From Pseudomonadota bacterium (GTDB lineage: Bacteria > Pseudomonadota > Gammaproteobacteria > Berkiellales > Berkiellaceae), in NCBI GenBank assembly GCA_018241965.1, contig JAFECS010000003.1, forward strand, positions 1 to 64,000: a stretch of DNA of 64,000 bases. The letters run 5' to 3'. The translations under genes and the position numbers were made by a program. The notes beneath the pieces were generated by a model, which saw only the letters and a program-made list of their open reading frames with translations, was not told where the DNA came from and did not search any database. Below are positions 34,337-43,938 of this stretch, one piece after another. The first letter of the stretch is position 1. Each line of letters begins with the position of its first letter.

Positions 34337-34795
34337 ATGTTGGAATTTTCACATTTATTAGCTTGTGTTAAATCAGGAATTGAAAATGCTAAATCTGCCT
34401 TTTTAAAAAAAGAGGACTTGGCTACACTTAAAAGTGTATTTTTAAGCGCAGCAACATCGCATCAAAATTTGCATGGGATGTTAAAGAAATTTCTCCTACA
34501 AGCTAATAGATTAAAAAATCCTTCCCAGTTTGCGCAAATGGCTCCTAAAGCCGCTGAAGATGTTATCAAAGCCTATAACTTCAATGAATTTCCAAATCTC
34601 TTAACACAGTATTTTGAAGAAGAGCCTAATGAAGATGAAATAGATGATGCCTATCTTCAAGATGCTTTTTGTCTTGTTCTTAGCGGACATTTAAACAAAT
34701 ATTTAATGCGTTGTATTGCAGAAGAAGAAAACAATACTGAATGCCAAAAAAGTAAAGCATCCAAAAAAATGTGCTCAAGCTGCATATTACATTAA
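34337..34795 (+). CDS. Small helical protein ending in a CaaX box; effector candidate
   Basis: A 152-residue helical protein with no recognised domain, but a striking C-terminus: a basic stretch (KSKASKKM), then CSSC-ILH. The last four residues are Cys-Ile-Leu-His, which fits the CaaX signal for host farnesyl or geranylgeranyl transfer. An extra Cys three residues upstream and Lys residues just before resemble the palmitoylated or polybasic second signal of Ras-type proteins. Bacteria lack prenyltransferases of this kind, so the motif makes sense only inside a eukaryotic cell, as in Legionella AnkB. GGGGAGAATCCCC precedes the ATG. It lies 110 bases before the RhoGEF gene. Confidence 0.78.
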   Translation: MLEFSHLLACVKSGIENAKSAFLKKEDLATLKSVFLSAATSHQNLHGMLKKFLLQANRLKNPSQFAQMAPKAAEDVIKAYNFNEFPNLLTQYFEEEPNEDEIDDAYLQDAFCLVLSGHLNKYLMRCIAEEENNTECQKSKASKKMCSSCILH

Positions 34796-34905
34796 AGTGT
34801 TGCTTGCATTTTATTTCAAGCTGCCCAAATAATCAGAAGAATTCTGACCTATCTTAAACTATGTATTAAGTATGTAGCCGCCTTTAAGATGTGGGGTAAC
34901 TGTTC

Positions 34906-36192
34906 ATGTTAACATTTAATGATGACGCGTATAATAAAGCTTTAACTTCAATTCAATGTAAACCTGCGGATGTTCCTCATTACAGAGAGCTTATACAGAG
35001 TGAATTAACCTATATTAATCACTTTTTAAATTATCTGAACAAAGATGATATCAATCAGCTTGTCACAGAATATGATGTGCAAAAAATAACACCAAAAGAA
35101 AATGAAATCAATCAAGAGCAAATGCGTTTGATATTTAATAGTATAAAACGGATTTTACGTGCGCAAAAAAATGTACTTAATAATTTGTATCAGTCAGATC
35201 CCGCTTTGTGGCAACAAGATATCGAGGCTTTGCACGAGGATTATCTTCAATTTATGACCTTAAGTCATGGGCTGCGGATCCCATCATTTATTGAAGAGAA
35301 ATTTAAAATAATACAAGCAGAAAAGATCGCTCAAGGCCTTCCACAATTAGGTTCATTAGAAGCAATTTTGATTGCGCCGGTTCAACGCTTGCCAAGATAT
35401 GGACTGCTTATCAAAGATTTTATCAAAGAAATTGACAAAAAATTAAAAGACGAACATGAAGATCACCCTATATCTGTTTTTAGCAGTAAATTACTTGCCT
35501 TTAATCAGGCAATTATTCAATTAAATAAAAAAATAAACGAAGCGCTTTTAGTGCTTGATCAACAAATGGCACGAGAAAAACTTAAAAAAGTAACTTCACG
35601 TAAGAGAAGGTCTACAAGAGCGCTACTTTCCTTATTGGGCGATATTAATGTATTGGAGAATGAGGAGCTCAAAGATGCAGTAAGGGATTTTGATTTTAGT
35701 GACGGCTCTAAAACAGATAAAGTTGCCATTGAAAAGGCTTTAGAATGTGAAACTAATAAAAAGCTTACCCCTTTGTTGATGAATAAAATAATGGAAGATA
35801 AATTAATAAAATTGCTCAAAGATTTAAATCGGAAAAAATCTAGAAGTCTTAGATCAACCAGTCAATTAGCCAGCCCCTTATTTTTCTTATCACAACAGGT
35901 TGAAAATCAGCGCACTCAAGGGCGTATAGAGCTGAAGAAAGCTTTAGTAGCCAGCTTTTTAGAATATACCAGCAAAGGCGGCAAAGCAAATGACTATATA
36001 AGAGTAATGAACAACGAATTACTCACACCTCTCAATAAAATTTTAATCCAAGCAAATCGTCAAAAAATGACGCAAGATGATTTATTAAGATATTTGCAAT
36101 TAGCAATGGCAGATCCAAACGCCTTTGATGAGGCGCTTCCCCAAAGAGGGGATTCACCCTACCTTGGTCATAGAGCCAGACTTAAAGAGTGA
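34906..36192 (+). CDS. RhoGEF (Dbl-homology) domain protein; effector candidate
   Basis: A 428-residue protein with a eukaryote-type DH domain in its first half. Conserved region 1 reads ELIQSELTYINHFLNYL (28-44), a middle helix IFNSIKRILRAQKNVLNNL (76-94) matches the usual iF..I..Il..h..lL pattern, and conserved region 3 is the textbook LIAPVQRLPRYGLLIKDFI (155-173). DH domains eject GDP from Rho, Rac or Cdc42. No PH domain follows; the C-terminal 210 residues are basic and helical. No bacterial substrate for such a domain is known, so it probably acts on host GTPases after secretion. It sits beside the CaaX protein and ends 11 bases inside the convergent 641-residue gene. Confidence 0.86.
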   Translation: MLTFNDDAYNKALTSIQCKPADVPHYRELIQSELTYINHFLNYLNKDDINQLVTEYDVQKITPKENEINQEQMRLIFNSIKRILRAQKNVLNNLYQSDPALWQQDIEALHEDYLQFMTLSHGLRIPSFIEEKFKIIQAEKIAQGLPQLGSLEAILIAPVQRLPRYGLLIKDFIKEIDKKLKDEHEDHPISVFSSKLLAFNQAIIQLNKKINEALLVLDQQMAREKLKKVTSRKRRSTRALLSLLGDINVLENEELKDAVRDFDFSDGSKTDKVAIEKALECETNKKLTPLLMNKIMEDKLIKLLKDLNRKKSRSLRSTSQLASPLFFLSQQVENQRTQGRIELKKALVASFLEYTSKGGKANDYIRVMNNELLTPLNKILIQANRQKMTQDDLLRYLQLAMADPNAFDEALPQRGDSPYLGHRARLKE

Positions 36193-38107
36193 AACGATTT
36201 TTAGATCTGTCATCACGACTTTGGGGTATTGCAGGTGTTTCAACAGGCTGTTTGCCTAATGTAAATTGCGGAATAATGCCTGAGGTTAAATCAAACAATC
36301 CTTCGTTAAGCGTTGCTTGAGCGTGTTTAGTGCGTACAGACAGTTCAAGCCCATTGGCAGCGCTGAGCACGGGTAATGTATAGTTAAGATATTGTAAGGC
36401 CGGTATTGCTGGTCCAAAAGGAATTGCGGCGCAAGCGATGTCTATACCCATATTAACAAAATGTCTTGGGGCGGCCATTTCAAGATATTTTAAACGTTCT
36501 GCCTTTTGGATAATGTCTAAGGCTGTGCCGTAGTTATCGGCAAATGTTTTGCGTAAATTTTCGGCTAAGTGCCCACTTTGGGTATTATCACTTTCCCCAA
36601 ATAAAACGCTTTCAAGCTCTCCAACCAATCTTTGGACATCGTGTGTTATCGAATTTTCAAGTGATTGAATGTCATGAACAAGCGCACTATTTTCTATTTC
36701 GTTTACTACCGCTTCTAACGGCGTTGCTTTTTCTTCTGACCATTTGCATTGTGGGAGACTAAATTTGAAATTTAAACCCGTGATATATTGGCCAAGTGTC
36801 TGTAATCGGTGCTTTAAGATCAGCTCTTTTAGATCTGTATTTTCCTGTTGCTTGATTATTTTTTGAAACTTTTTATAAACAAGTTCAATGTCAAGAATTA
36901 AGGTGGAAATTTTTTTAAGTTCAGCTTTGGTTTTGAGCTTGTGTTTTACCAGTAATTGGGAAAGTTCTTCCCACGTCTCTACCATTTTTTTTGAGCAAAA
37001 AGGGGATTTTAGCTCTTGCTGCAGAGTATGAATATGTGTAACCAGAGTTTGTTTGATACGAGGCTTTAATTTTTTATTTTCTTCAATAAGTTGATATATC
37101 TCATGCAAGTGATAAGACACCTGACGCGGTAATTGATAAAAACGAACAACTGGCCCAAGCTTAGTACCTGTTATTTTTTCATTTATTAAAAATTCATTCA
37201 TTTTCTTATCTTGAAGCCACACCTGTTGATGTGCTGTTTGATTTAAAAAACGAAAACCTATTTTTGCTAGTAGTAATTTAATTTTAGGTGCATTTAGGGT
37301 TTTATCTTCTAACAGTTTAAGAAGCGCTTCCTTATCCTCAACAGTCAGATCTAAAGCAAACACTTTTGCCTGAGTCTTACGATAGTGTTTTACTTGTTGG
37401 CGCAAATGGGCACTCACCGTAAATCCTTTTATTTGGCGACGCGCTTGCTCATAAATCTTTAAGCCGTCCATTAGGCGATTTATGGAGAAGTCTAGTTCAG
37501 GCAAAGTAATGGCTTGTTGCAAGCTTTTAAGTGAAATGTGTTTGTCTTGCATTAATGCTTCAATGAGATGATTGATTTGTCTGATAAGCGCTTCTTTCTT
37601 TTTCAATGTTAATTGTTGGTTATTTATTAGAACAAACCTTAATTCAAACAAGCCTAAAATAAGTTCGGATTGTCCCATACTATAGTCAAGTAAGTGTTGT
37701 TTTTGCTTTTTAGAAAGAGAGCGTTCTTTATTAATAGCTTTTTGTAAATCATGTATGCTTATAAAGACATCTCTTAAGTTTGCTCTTTCTGCTCGCTCTG
37801 CCAAATAATAGGATAAATCAAAAGCAACGCCAGCAAGCGAGGTTAAAAAAAACATCGAGGGAACAAAAAAGGGTAAGCCTATCACCAGTGAGGACAACCC
37901 TACCAAGGTGGCCCCCCCGGCAATGGCTATACCAGTGGAGGGCAAGATCTTTTGGCTAACGCTAAGCTCTTGGCTTTTTAGAATAAAATGCTCTTCGGCG
38001 CGCATTGTGCGCAAGGTATTGGCTTTGGTAAAAGCGCTAAAAAGGTTAGAGGACAATACCGTTTGCGCAACACCTGCAACTTGTCCAAAAAAGCTTCCTA
38101 AACTCAT
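36182..38107 (-). CDS. Large membrane and coiled-coil protein, 641 aa; possible effector
   Basis: No family recognised. Residues ~55-103 contain two hydrophobic helices (ATLVGLSSLVIGLPFFVPSM is within the first). The following ~430 residues are charged helices with coiled-coil character (QKAINKERSLSKKQKQ and similar). A further hydrophobic segment lies near 565-590 (DIACAAIPFGPAIPALQ). The shape suggests a membrane-inserted scaffold. Its 3' end overlaps that of the RhoGEF gene by 11 bases. Eukaryote-like effectors of Legionella often have this layout, but no signature confirms it. Confidence 0.75.
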   Translation of the reverse strand: MSLGSFFGQVAGVAQTVLSSNLFSAFTKANTLRTMRAEEHFILKSQELSVSQKILPSTGIAIAGGATLVGLSSLVIGLPFFVPSMFFLTSLAGVAFDLSYYLAERAERANLRDVFISIHDLQKAINKERSLSKKQKQHLLDYSMGQSELILGLFELRFVLINNQQLTLKKKEALIRQINHLIEALMQDKHISLKSLQQAITLPELDFSINRLMDGLKIYEQARRQIKGFTVSAHLRQQVKHYRKTQAKVFALDLTVEDKEALLKLLEDKTLNAPKIKLLLAKIGFRFLNQTAHQQVWLQDKKMNEFLINEKITGTKLGPVVRFYQLPRQVSYHLHEIYQLIEENKKLKPRIKQTLVTHIHTLQQELKSPFCSKKMVETWEELSQLLVKHKLKTKAELKKISTLILDIELVYKKFQKIIKQQENTDLKELILKHRLQTLGQYITGLNFKFSLPQCKWSEEKATPLEAVVNEIENSALVHDIQSLENSITHDVQRLVGELESVLFGESDNTQSGHLAENLRKTFADNYGTALDIIQKAERLKYLEMAAPRHFVNMGIDIACAAIPFGPAIPALQYLNYTLPVLSAANGLELSVRTKHAQATLNEGLFDLTSGIIPQFTLGKQPVETPAIPQSRDDRSKNRFTL

Positions 38108-38157
38108 TAAACTCTCCCTGTTATTCCCTTAATCCAAGAAGAAGTAGTGATTTTCTC

Positions 38158-38880
38158 TTAAGTACTGATACCAAGGTACACAATGGTTTGATCTTGTCCA
38201 TGAATCGAGTGCCCGAGACCAAATTGAAAATTAAAAGTATCGTTTAACTTATAAGTGGAGCCGAAGTTAACTAAGGTCACATCTCCATTATCATCACTGT
38301 CTGCCCCTTGATAAAAAATCTCAAGACCGGCGTTTAAGTTTTCGGTAAATTGCATCCGAGCTTTCCAACCGCCAAATAGGAAATTTTTGGCATCATCAGC
38401 ATCATTGAAAACCACACCGCCACCGCCGGAGGTTGATATGCGCCAAAAATTTTTCTCAATCCACAACGGGAGTTCAAACCAAGGTCTGCCATTTCCCACC
38501 TTATGGTTGCCTGTGGGAAGCCCAATTCTGGGGGCAATTGCCATCTTGGGGCCCAATTTACACTCATCTAAAAAGCGGTACTTAAAGCCAATTTCTGAAT
38601 CACCAACGCCATGTAAAGAAGGATCTTCATCGTTGGATGAAACATGATCGTACCCCAATTCTAAAAAGACATCGACTCGAGAGAGAAAGCCGTACCTTAC
38701 CTCAAAACCCAAGCTTTTTTCATCCGCATCGTCTTTAGCGAAAACTAGCGTGCTATTTAACTCAAATTCCCATTCTTTAAAGGGGGTGGTGGTGCCATCG
38801 TCCGTCAGAAAAGGTGAGGCAAATACTGATATTGGTAATAGGCTTAGGGTTATTAAGATTATCTTTTTAATTTTGATCAT
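38158..38880 (-). CDS. Outer-membrane beta-barrel protein (MetA-pathway/transporter-like)
   Basis: A 240-residue protein with a clear signal peptide (about 21 residues, ending VFA) and alternating hydrophobic strands to the end. PFLTDDGTTTPFKEWEFEL near the mature start, FEVRYGFLSRVDVFLELGY and APRIGLPTGNHKVGNG resemble the 'transporter' or meta-pathway phenol-degradation outer-membrane family. It probably forms a 12-strand barrel that passes small hydrophobic compounds. It shares a strand with the adenosine deaminase gene, separated by a strong hairpin, so it has its own promoter. Confidence 0.78.
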   Translation of the reverse strand: MIKIKKIILITLSLLPISVFASPFLTDDGTTTPFKEWEFELNSTLVFAKDDADEKSLGFEVRYGFLSRVDVFLELGYDHVSSNDEDPSLHGVGDSEIGFKYRFLDECKLGPKMAIAPRIGLPTGNHKVGNGRPWFELPLWIEKNFWRISTSGGGGVVFNDADDAKNFLFGGWKARMQFTENLNAGLEIFYQGADSDDNGDVTLVNFGSTYKLNDTFNFQFGLGHSIHGQDQTIVYLGIST

Positions 38881-38977
38881 TGCGAAATCTCTCAGAGAGC
38901 TGGTTAGTTAACAACTTAGATTATTAAGCGCAGATTATAACTGAAAAAAGAATAAAGCGTGAGGATTTTACGCGAGA

Positions 38978-39009
38978 ACCCAAGCTAAGCATGCGTGCCT
39001 AGCTTGGGT
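38978..39009. terminator. Hairpin after the adenosine deaminase gene
   Basis: ACCCAAGCTA (38978-38987) pairs perfectly with TAGCTTGGGT (39000-39009) around a 12-base loop, ten bases beyond the leftward adenosine deaminase stop. There is no T-run on the minus strand, so the termination strength is uncertain. Confidence 0.55.
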
Positions 39010-39018
39010 AAAATGATA

Positions 39019-40461
39019 TTATTTAACGGCCACGCGCTTGCTTTCATTTTGAACTTGCAAGTGCGCAAGTTTAAATTCAGCCAAAGCTTGTTCACAAGCA
39101 TCATGCTGAGCTTTGCGTTTTGCTTGAAAATCAAAATGATTTAGCGACAAGGCGCGCATTTGAGTTTGCAAGGAAGTGAAGTCATCTCTATCTAGACAGG
39201 TTCTTTGTAAACATTCTTCCAATTGTCTGAGCGCATCTTCATTGGGTAATCTAGCATATGCTTCTAAGGTTTTATAAACGTCATTTTTTCTCAAGGGCTC
39301 CAAACTTGCCTTAAGTTGCTGATAGGCACGATATAAAGCAAGATGGGCAAAGAGTTGGCTTTTGAGTAAATCATCACAAAATCCTGACTCAATGCCATAT
39401 TGTGAAATGAGCTGCATATCATCATCCGTCAATTTGAAGGTTTCCTGGGCTTTTCTATGCTCATCGCCCAAGCTGCTCCCGATAAATCCATTATCATCAG
39501 AATTAATAGTAAATTTTATCTTAGCATCAAAAAAAGCTCTCAGTGGGTGTGCACTGAGGGAGGGAAAAATATTAAATTCCACATTACTGCTGGGGCAAAG
39601 CTCTAAAGCAATATTACGTTCTCTTAAAAAGGCCATGGTTTTTTCAGACTGAATGGCCGTTACACCATGGCCAACTCTGTCTAGTTGTAATACATTGACC
39701 GCTTCGATAATTTTTTCAGGGCCTGCATGTTCACCTACATGGGCTGTTAATTTTAATCCATGTTTTTTAGCTTTAGCATAAGGTTTGGCAAAAAGGGCGG
39801 GTGGGAAATTAGTTTCATCACCTGCCAGGTTAATGCCGACGACGTAAGGGTGTCTATAGGCTAAAATTTCATCAACCGCTTGCTGTGCTGCTTCTTCGCC
39901 GTTATGTCGAAGCAGTACCATTAAAATACGCCCTTCAATTCCAAAATCTTTTCGTGCTCTATCAATAGCACGCGCAATAGCTTCAACAAAATCGGCATAG
40001 GATAAGTTTGTGCTTTGCTCTTGTTCACTTGCCTGCGTGTGTGTAGAAGTTCCTGATTCTAATTCTTGTACTACATGTTCATATTTTTTTCTAAAACGTT
40101 TTACATGATCAGGAGAGCAAGTTAATTCAACATACATTGCTCCCTCAAAATGACATTTTTTCAAATATTTATAAATAACTTTTTCAATATCCGCTTTGGT
40201 TAATATGAAAGCTGTGGCTTCATCATAAGCTTTCAGAAAATCAAAAAAATCATGTGGTTTATAAGTGATCCTGTTACCAGAGCCATATAAATGTCTGGGG
40301 GGTTCCATGCCATTAGCTTTTGCTAAACCATTCAATGTTTGCGGGGTAAGTGTGCCCCCTTCGGCGTGGGTATGTAACTCAATTAGTGGCAATGTATTAA
40401 GATTAACGCCTAAACTGGATTGTGATGTTTGAGCTCTAGATCTATCAAATGACTGCAGCAT
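39019..40461 (-). CDS. add: Adenosine deaminase-family protein with long C-terminal extension
   Basis: A 480-residue member of the adenosine deaminase family. Key blocks are present: zinc ligands in IELHTHAEGG (His30, His32), the TAHVGEHAGPE block with catalytic Glu, DRVGHGV, LCPSSNVEF and INSDDNGF with the Asp pair. It hydrolyses (deoxy)adenosine to (deoxy)inosine and ammonia, in the cytoplasm. It is longer than E. coli Add (about 333 residues): 20 extra residues in front and a helical, basic tail from about 370. An insertion near 140-155 is Ser/Glu-rich. A role in salvage of host purines is likely. Substrate preference is not certain. Confidence 0.85.
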   Translation of the reverse strand: MLQSFDRSRAQTSQSSLGVNLNTLPLIELHTHAEGGTLTPQTLNGLAKANGMEPPRHLYGSGNRITYKPHDFFDFLKAYDEATAFILTKADIEKVIYKYLKKCHFEGAMYVELTCSPDHVKRFRKKYEHVVQELESGTSTHTQASEQEQSTNLSYADFVEAIARAIDRARKDFGIEGRILMVLLRHNGEEAAQQAVDEILAYRHPYVVGINLAGDETNFPPALFAKPYAKAKKHGLKLTAHVGEHAGPEKIIEAVNVLQLDRVGHGVTAIQSEKTMAFLRERNIALELCPSSNVEFNIFPSLSAHPLRAFFDAKIKFTINSDDNGFIGSSLGDEHRKAQETFKLTDDDMQLISQYGIESGFCDDLLKSQLFAHLALYRAYQQLKASLEPLRKNDVYKTLEAYARLPNEDALRQLEECLQRTCLDRDDFTSLQTQMRALSLNHFDFQAKRKAQHDACEQALAEFKLAHLQVQNESKRVAVK

Positions 40462-40595
40462 GATTCCATCCTTAATACTGTTCCAAGCCAGTTACTTAGC
40501 GTTTATATCAACGTAATTTGAGTGGCAATTATAGGAACTTATGACAGTGGGTCAAGTCTTATCTAGTATGAGGTTAGGATGGTAAGGAGTTAATA

Positions 40596-41129
40596 ATGCC
40601 AGGTCCCAAACAGCCAATTGGTGATCACCGAAAAAAAGGCATAACACCTTTTGAAGAGCTCAAACAAGCTAAAACCCTCTCTCTTGACGCCCAAAAAGAG
40701 GCCCAAGAACTCAAAGAACACATTATTAAAGTCAACAATGAAATTAAAATTATTCTTGATGCAAGAATGTTAGATTTTACAACTGAGGATTATAGCGTTT
40801 TAAAAAAACGAAGTGGCGTAGAAGATAGAGAATTTGCGATGAAAAAAATCTACGAGCACATTAATGAAAAATACCTTTCAGAAAAAGGAGAAAAATTTGG
40901 TAAAGAAATTATAGACGTAGACAAAATTGAAAAAGAAATATACCCCTTGCTTAAAGATGATAAGGAAAAAGAAAAATTTTTAAAAGGTATTGAAAAGGAC
41001 AGTTCTTCAATATTTTCCGCACTTCCTCTTAAGTCCCCCTCAAAAAGCAAACACCAAGAAATGAAAGATCAAATAAAAGATACGGATAGAAAATGGTTTT
41101 TAAAAAGAGCTATGTCTTATAAACCATAA
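40596..41129 (+). CDS. Unknown Lys/Glu-rich helical protein, 177 aa
   Basis: A charged, soluble protein (many Lys and Glu, few Trp) without a recognised domain. Residues ~20-50 form an amphipathic coiled-coil helix (LKQAKTLSLDAQKEAQELKE), and the rest is helical with a Ser-rich linker near 145-155. AAGGAG precedes the ATG by seven bases. It stands alone between the divergent adenosine deaminase gene and a small secreted protein. The composition is typical of lineage-specific effectors, but nothing proves it. Confidence 0.65.
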   Translation: MPGPKQPIGDHRKKGITPFEELKQAKTLSLDAQKEAQELKEHIIKVNNEIKIILDARMLDFTTEDYSVLKKRSGVEDREFAMKKIYEHINEKYLSEKGEKFGKEIIDVDKIEKEIYPLLKDDKEKEKFLKGIEKDSSSIFSALPLKSPSKSKHQEMKDQIKDTDRKWFLKRAMSYKP

Positions 41130-41253
41130 ACTTGGTTGTTGGTAGTATCTATATAAATACAGTTAAGTTTTTATCTTTCTTGCCGATTTTTTATTTCTGT
41201 ATTTTCTTTTTCATATGTGCATATAAACGATAGCTATGCTATGGGAGGATATT

Positions 41254-41586
41254 ATGAAGCTTGTTCATCTGCTCGCAGGGGCGTCGATTTTGTTGTTAGC
41301 ATCTATAGCCCAAGCAAAGGAAATGTATACGCTAGAATATGCTAATAATTCTCCAATTAAAAGCATTCCCTTACAAAATGCTACTTTGGTGTTGGAAGTG
41401 TATAACTATGATTATCCAGATGGTTATAGACGCATTAAAACCAATGCCAACAAAACATTCTTTTTAAGAAATTCCGAGGATTTTGAAATAGTCGGCATTA
41501 TCGGTGAGAAAAAACACAATGCACGATGCTCAGGTTACGGCACCACGTCGAATCAAACAATCAAAATTAGATGTGAAAAATTCTAA
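41254..41586 (+). CDS. Small secreted protein, 110 aa
   Basis: A 110-residue protein with a signal peptide (MKLVHLLAGASILLLASIAQA, cut after about residue 22). The mature part is beta-rich with two Cys (CSGYG... and IRCEKF) that could form a disulfide in the periplasm. The ATG at 41254 is chosen because GGGAGG lies about ten bases upstream. No family recognised. It lies between an unknown gene and hppA and has its own promoter region. Confidence 0.72.
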   Translation: MKLVHLLAGASILLLASIAQAKEMYTLEYANNSPIKSIPLQNATLVLEVYNYDYPDGYRRIKTNANKTFFLRNSEDFEIVGIIGEKKHNARCSGYGTTSNQTIKIRCEKF

Positions 41587-41820
41587 TCTGCTAATCACCA
41601 TCTTGTGAGACAAAGCCAAGGTGGTGATCCCACAAGCTGCAATTCTAAATTAGTTTGAAAAAAAACTATAAAACTATTATTCCACTTCACTCAAAATTAA
41701 TTTATAGTTTTGCAACCAAAAAATAATATGGCAAGGTCCTAAACTTGTCTGCCATAAAGGCATTGTATTTTTTGTGCTGATATTAACGCAGATGATTTGA
41801 TAAAAAGGGGATTGTAAGTA

Positions 41821-43899
41821 ATGGAACTTAACATTTTTATTTTGGGGTGCTCATTTTTAGCACTTCTATATGGACTATATGCCGGACGGCAAATTTGTGT
41901 TGCAGCCCCTGGTAATCCCAGAATGATGGAAATTGCAGCCGCCATTCAAGAAGGTGCGAAAGCTTATCTGAACCGCCAATATATGACGATTGGCATAGTA
42001 GGTATATTTGTTGCTGGCTTTCTTACTTTTATGCTGGGTAAATATGTCGGCATAGGTTTTGTGGTTGGGTCCTTCCTCTCTGGGCTAGCAGGTTATATTG
42101 GTATGAATGTTTCAGTGCGTGCAAATGTGCGTACTGCAGAAGCTGCGCGTTCAGGTCTGGCGCATGCGTTAAACGTGGCCTTTAAAGGCGGCGCTATTAC
42201 CGGCATGTTGGTTGTAGGCTTAGGTTTGCTTGGTGTCACGGCTTATTATATTTACCTTAAGCAAATAGGTTTGGCACATCGCCCCTTGATGGAAGCGTTG
42301 GTTGCTTTAAGCTTTGGGGCCTCTCTTATTTCTATTTTTGCTCGCTTAGGCGGCGGTATCTTTACCAAGGGCGCAGATGTCGGGGCAGATTTGGTAGGTA
42401 AAATTGAAGCCGGGATCCCCGAAGATGATCCACGCAACCCTGCAGTGATAGCAGATAATGTGGGTGATAATGTGGGCGATTGCGCCGGTATGGCGGCCGA
42501 TTTATTTGAAACCTATGTAGTGACTATCGTTGCTACCATGGTATTGGGCGCGATTTTTGCCACCGGAGAATTTGCAGAAAAACTCATGATGTATCCGCTT
42601 TTAATAGGCGCTGTGTGCATCATCGGCTCTATCATTGGGACTTTCTTTGTAAAGCTTGGGTCTGGCAAAAATATTATGGGTGCGCTTTATAAAGGGCTGA
42701 TTGTTTGCTCTATTATTTCCAGTGCCTTGATTATTTTCGCTACCAATTATTTGCTTGGTTTTGATAAAGAGATCCCCTTAAGCAATGGCACAACCAATGG
42801 TATTAAATTGTTGATTTGTGCGTTAACCGGATTAGGCGTAACCGGATTATTGGTATGGATTACGGAATATTACACTTCCACCAGATATCGCCCAGTACGC
42901 AGCGTTGCTGCAGCTTCTGAAACCGGCCATGCCACGAATATTATTCAAGGTTTAGCGATTTCTATGGAAGCCTGTGCTTTACCGGTATTAGTGATTTGTG
43001 TTGGGATCTTAGTTTCCTACATCAATGCTGGTTTGTTAGGCGTGGGTATTGCTGCAACAGCGATGTTAGCTTTAGCAGGTATCATTGTTGCTTTAGATGC
43101 TTATGGCCCGATTACAGATAACGCTGGTGGTATTGCAGAAATGTCTGAATTGCCAGCCGATGTGCGTGTGGTCACCGACGCTTTGGATGCTGTCGGTAAT
43201 ACGACCAAAGCGGTCACCAAAGGTTATGCGATTGGCTCAGCAGGTTTAGCTGCGCTGGTGCTGTTTGCAACCTACACCGAAGATTTGAAGTTCTATTTCC
43301 CTGATTTGAATATCCAGTTCACTTTAAATGATCCTTATGTTGTGGTGGGCTTGTTTATTGGTGGTTTATTGCCTTATCTATTTGGTGCGTTGGGCATGAT
43401 GGCAGTAGGACGCGCTGGTGGCCAAGTGGTGATAGAAGTACGCCGCCAATTTCGTGAAATCAAAGGCATTATGGAAGGTAAGGCAAAACCAGAATATGGT
43501 CGCGCAGTGGATTTATTAACCAAGAGTGCGATTAAAGAAATGATTGTGCCTTCTCTTTTACCCGTACTAGCACCAGCTGTGCTTTGGTTTAGCATTCGCT
43601 TTATTGCCGGCGCGCAAGCAGCTTTTACGGCATTAGGTGCTATGTTATTAGGTACCATTGTTACAGGTCTTTTTGTTGCTATATCCATGACATCAGGCGG
43701 TGGTGCTTGGGATAATGCCAAGAAATATATCGAAGATGGTCATCATGGTGGCAAAGGATCCGAGGCTCATAAAGCGGCGGTAACCGGAGATACTGTTGGC
43801 GATCCATACAAGGATACGGCAGGTCCTGCTGTTAATCCGATGATTAAAATTATCAATATTGTTGCATTATTAATGTTAGCGATGTTGGCAGCACATTAA
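41821..43899 (+). CDS. hppA: K+-independent H+-translocating pyrophosphatase
   Basis: A 692-residue, multi-helix membrane pyrophosphatase. It couples hydrolysis of pyrophosphate to proton export across the inner membrane. The catalytic blocks [19 protein letters not shown] and, near the end, [19 protein letters not shown] are intact. [18 protein letters not shown] has Lys after GNTT, the marker of the K+-independent class (Ala there in K+-dependent ones). Length is standard. A perfect terminator follows. It is convergent with a degenerate soluble pyrophosphatase gene, which suggests that this pump takes the main role in clearing pyrophosphate. Confidence 0.96.
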   Translation: MELNIFILGCSFLALLYGLYAGRQICVAAPGNPRMMEIAAAIQEGAKAYLNRQYMTIGIVGIFVAGFLTFMLGKYVGIGFVVGSFLSGLAGYIGMNVSVRANVRTAEAARSGLAHALNVAFKGGAITGMLVVGLGLLGVTAYYIYLKQIGLAHRPLMEALVALSFGASLISIFARLGGGIFTKGADVGADLVGKIEAGIPEDDPRNPAVIADNVGDNVGDCAGMAADLFETYVVTIVATMVLGAIFATGEFAEKLMMYPLLIGAVCIIGSIIGTFFVKLGSGKNIMGALYKGLIVCSIISSALIIFATNYLLGFDKEIPLSNGTTNGIKLLICALTGLGVTGLLVWITEYYTSTRYRPVRSVAAASETGHATNIIQGLAISMEACALPVLVICVGILVSYINAGLLGVGIAATAMLALAGIIVALDAYGPITDNAGGIAEMSELPADVRVVTDALDAVGNTTKAVTKGYAIGSAGLAALVLFATYTEDLKFYFPDLNIQFTLNDPYVVVGLFIGGLLPYLFGALGMMAVGRAGGQVVIEVRRQFREIKGIMEGKAKPEYGRAVDLLTKSAIKEMIVPSLLPVLAPAVLWFSIRFIAGAQAAFTALGAMLLGTIVTGLFVAISMTSGGGAWDNAKKYIEDGHHGGKGSEAHKAAVTGDTVGDPYKDTAGPAVNPMIKIINIVALLMLAMLAAH

Positions 43900-43908
43900 T
43901 CTGTTTTA

Positions 43909-43938
43909 AACCCACGGTGTAAACCGTGGGTTTTTTTT
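43909..43938 (+). terminator. Intrinsic terminator of hppA
   Basis: AACCCACGG (43909-43917) and CCGTGGGTT (43924-43932) form a perfect stem with loop TGTAAA, followed by a run of T to 43938. It begins ten bases after the hppA stop and reaches the stop codon of the convergent gene. Confidence 0.92.
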
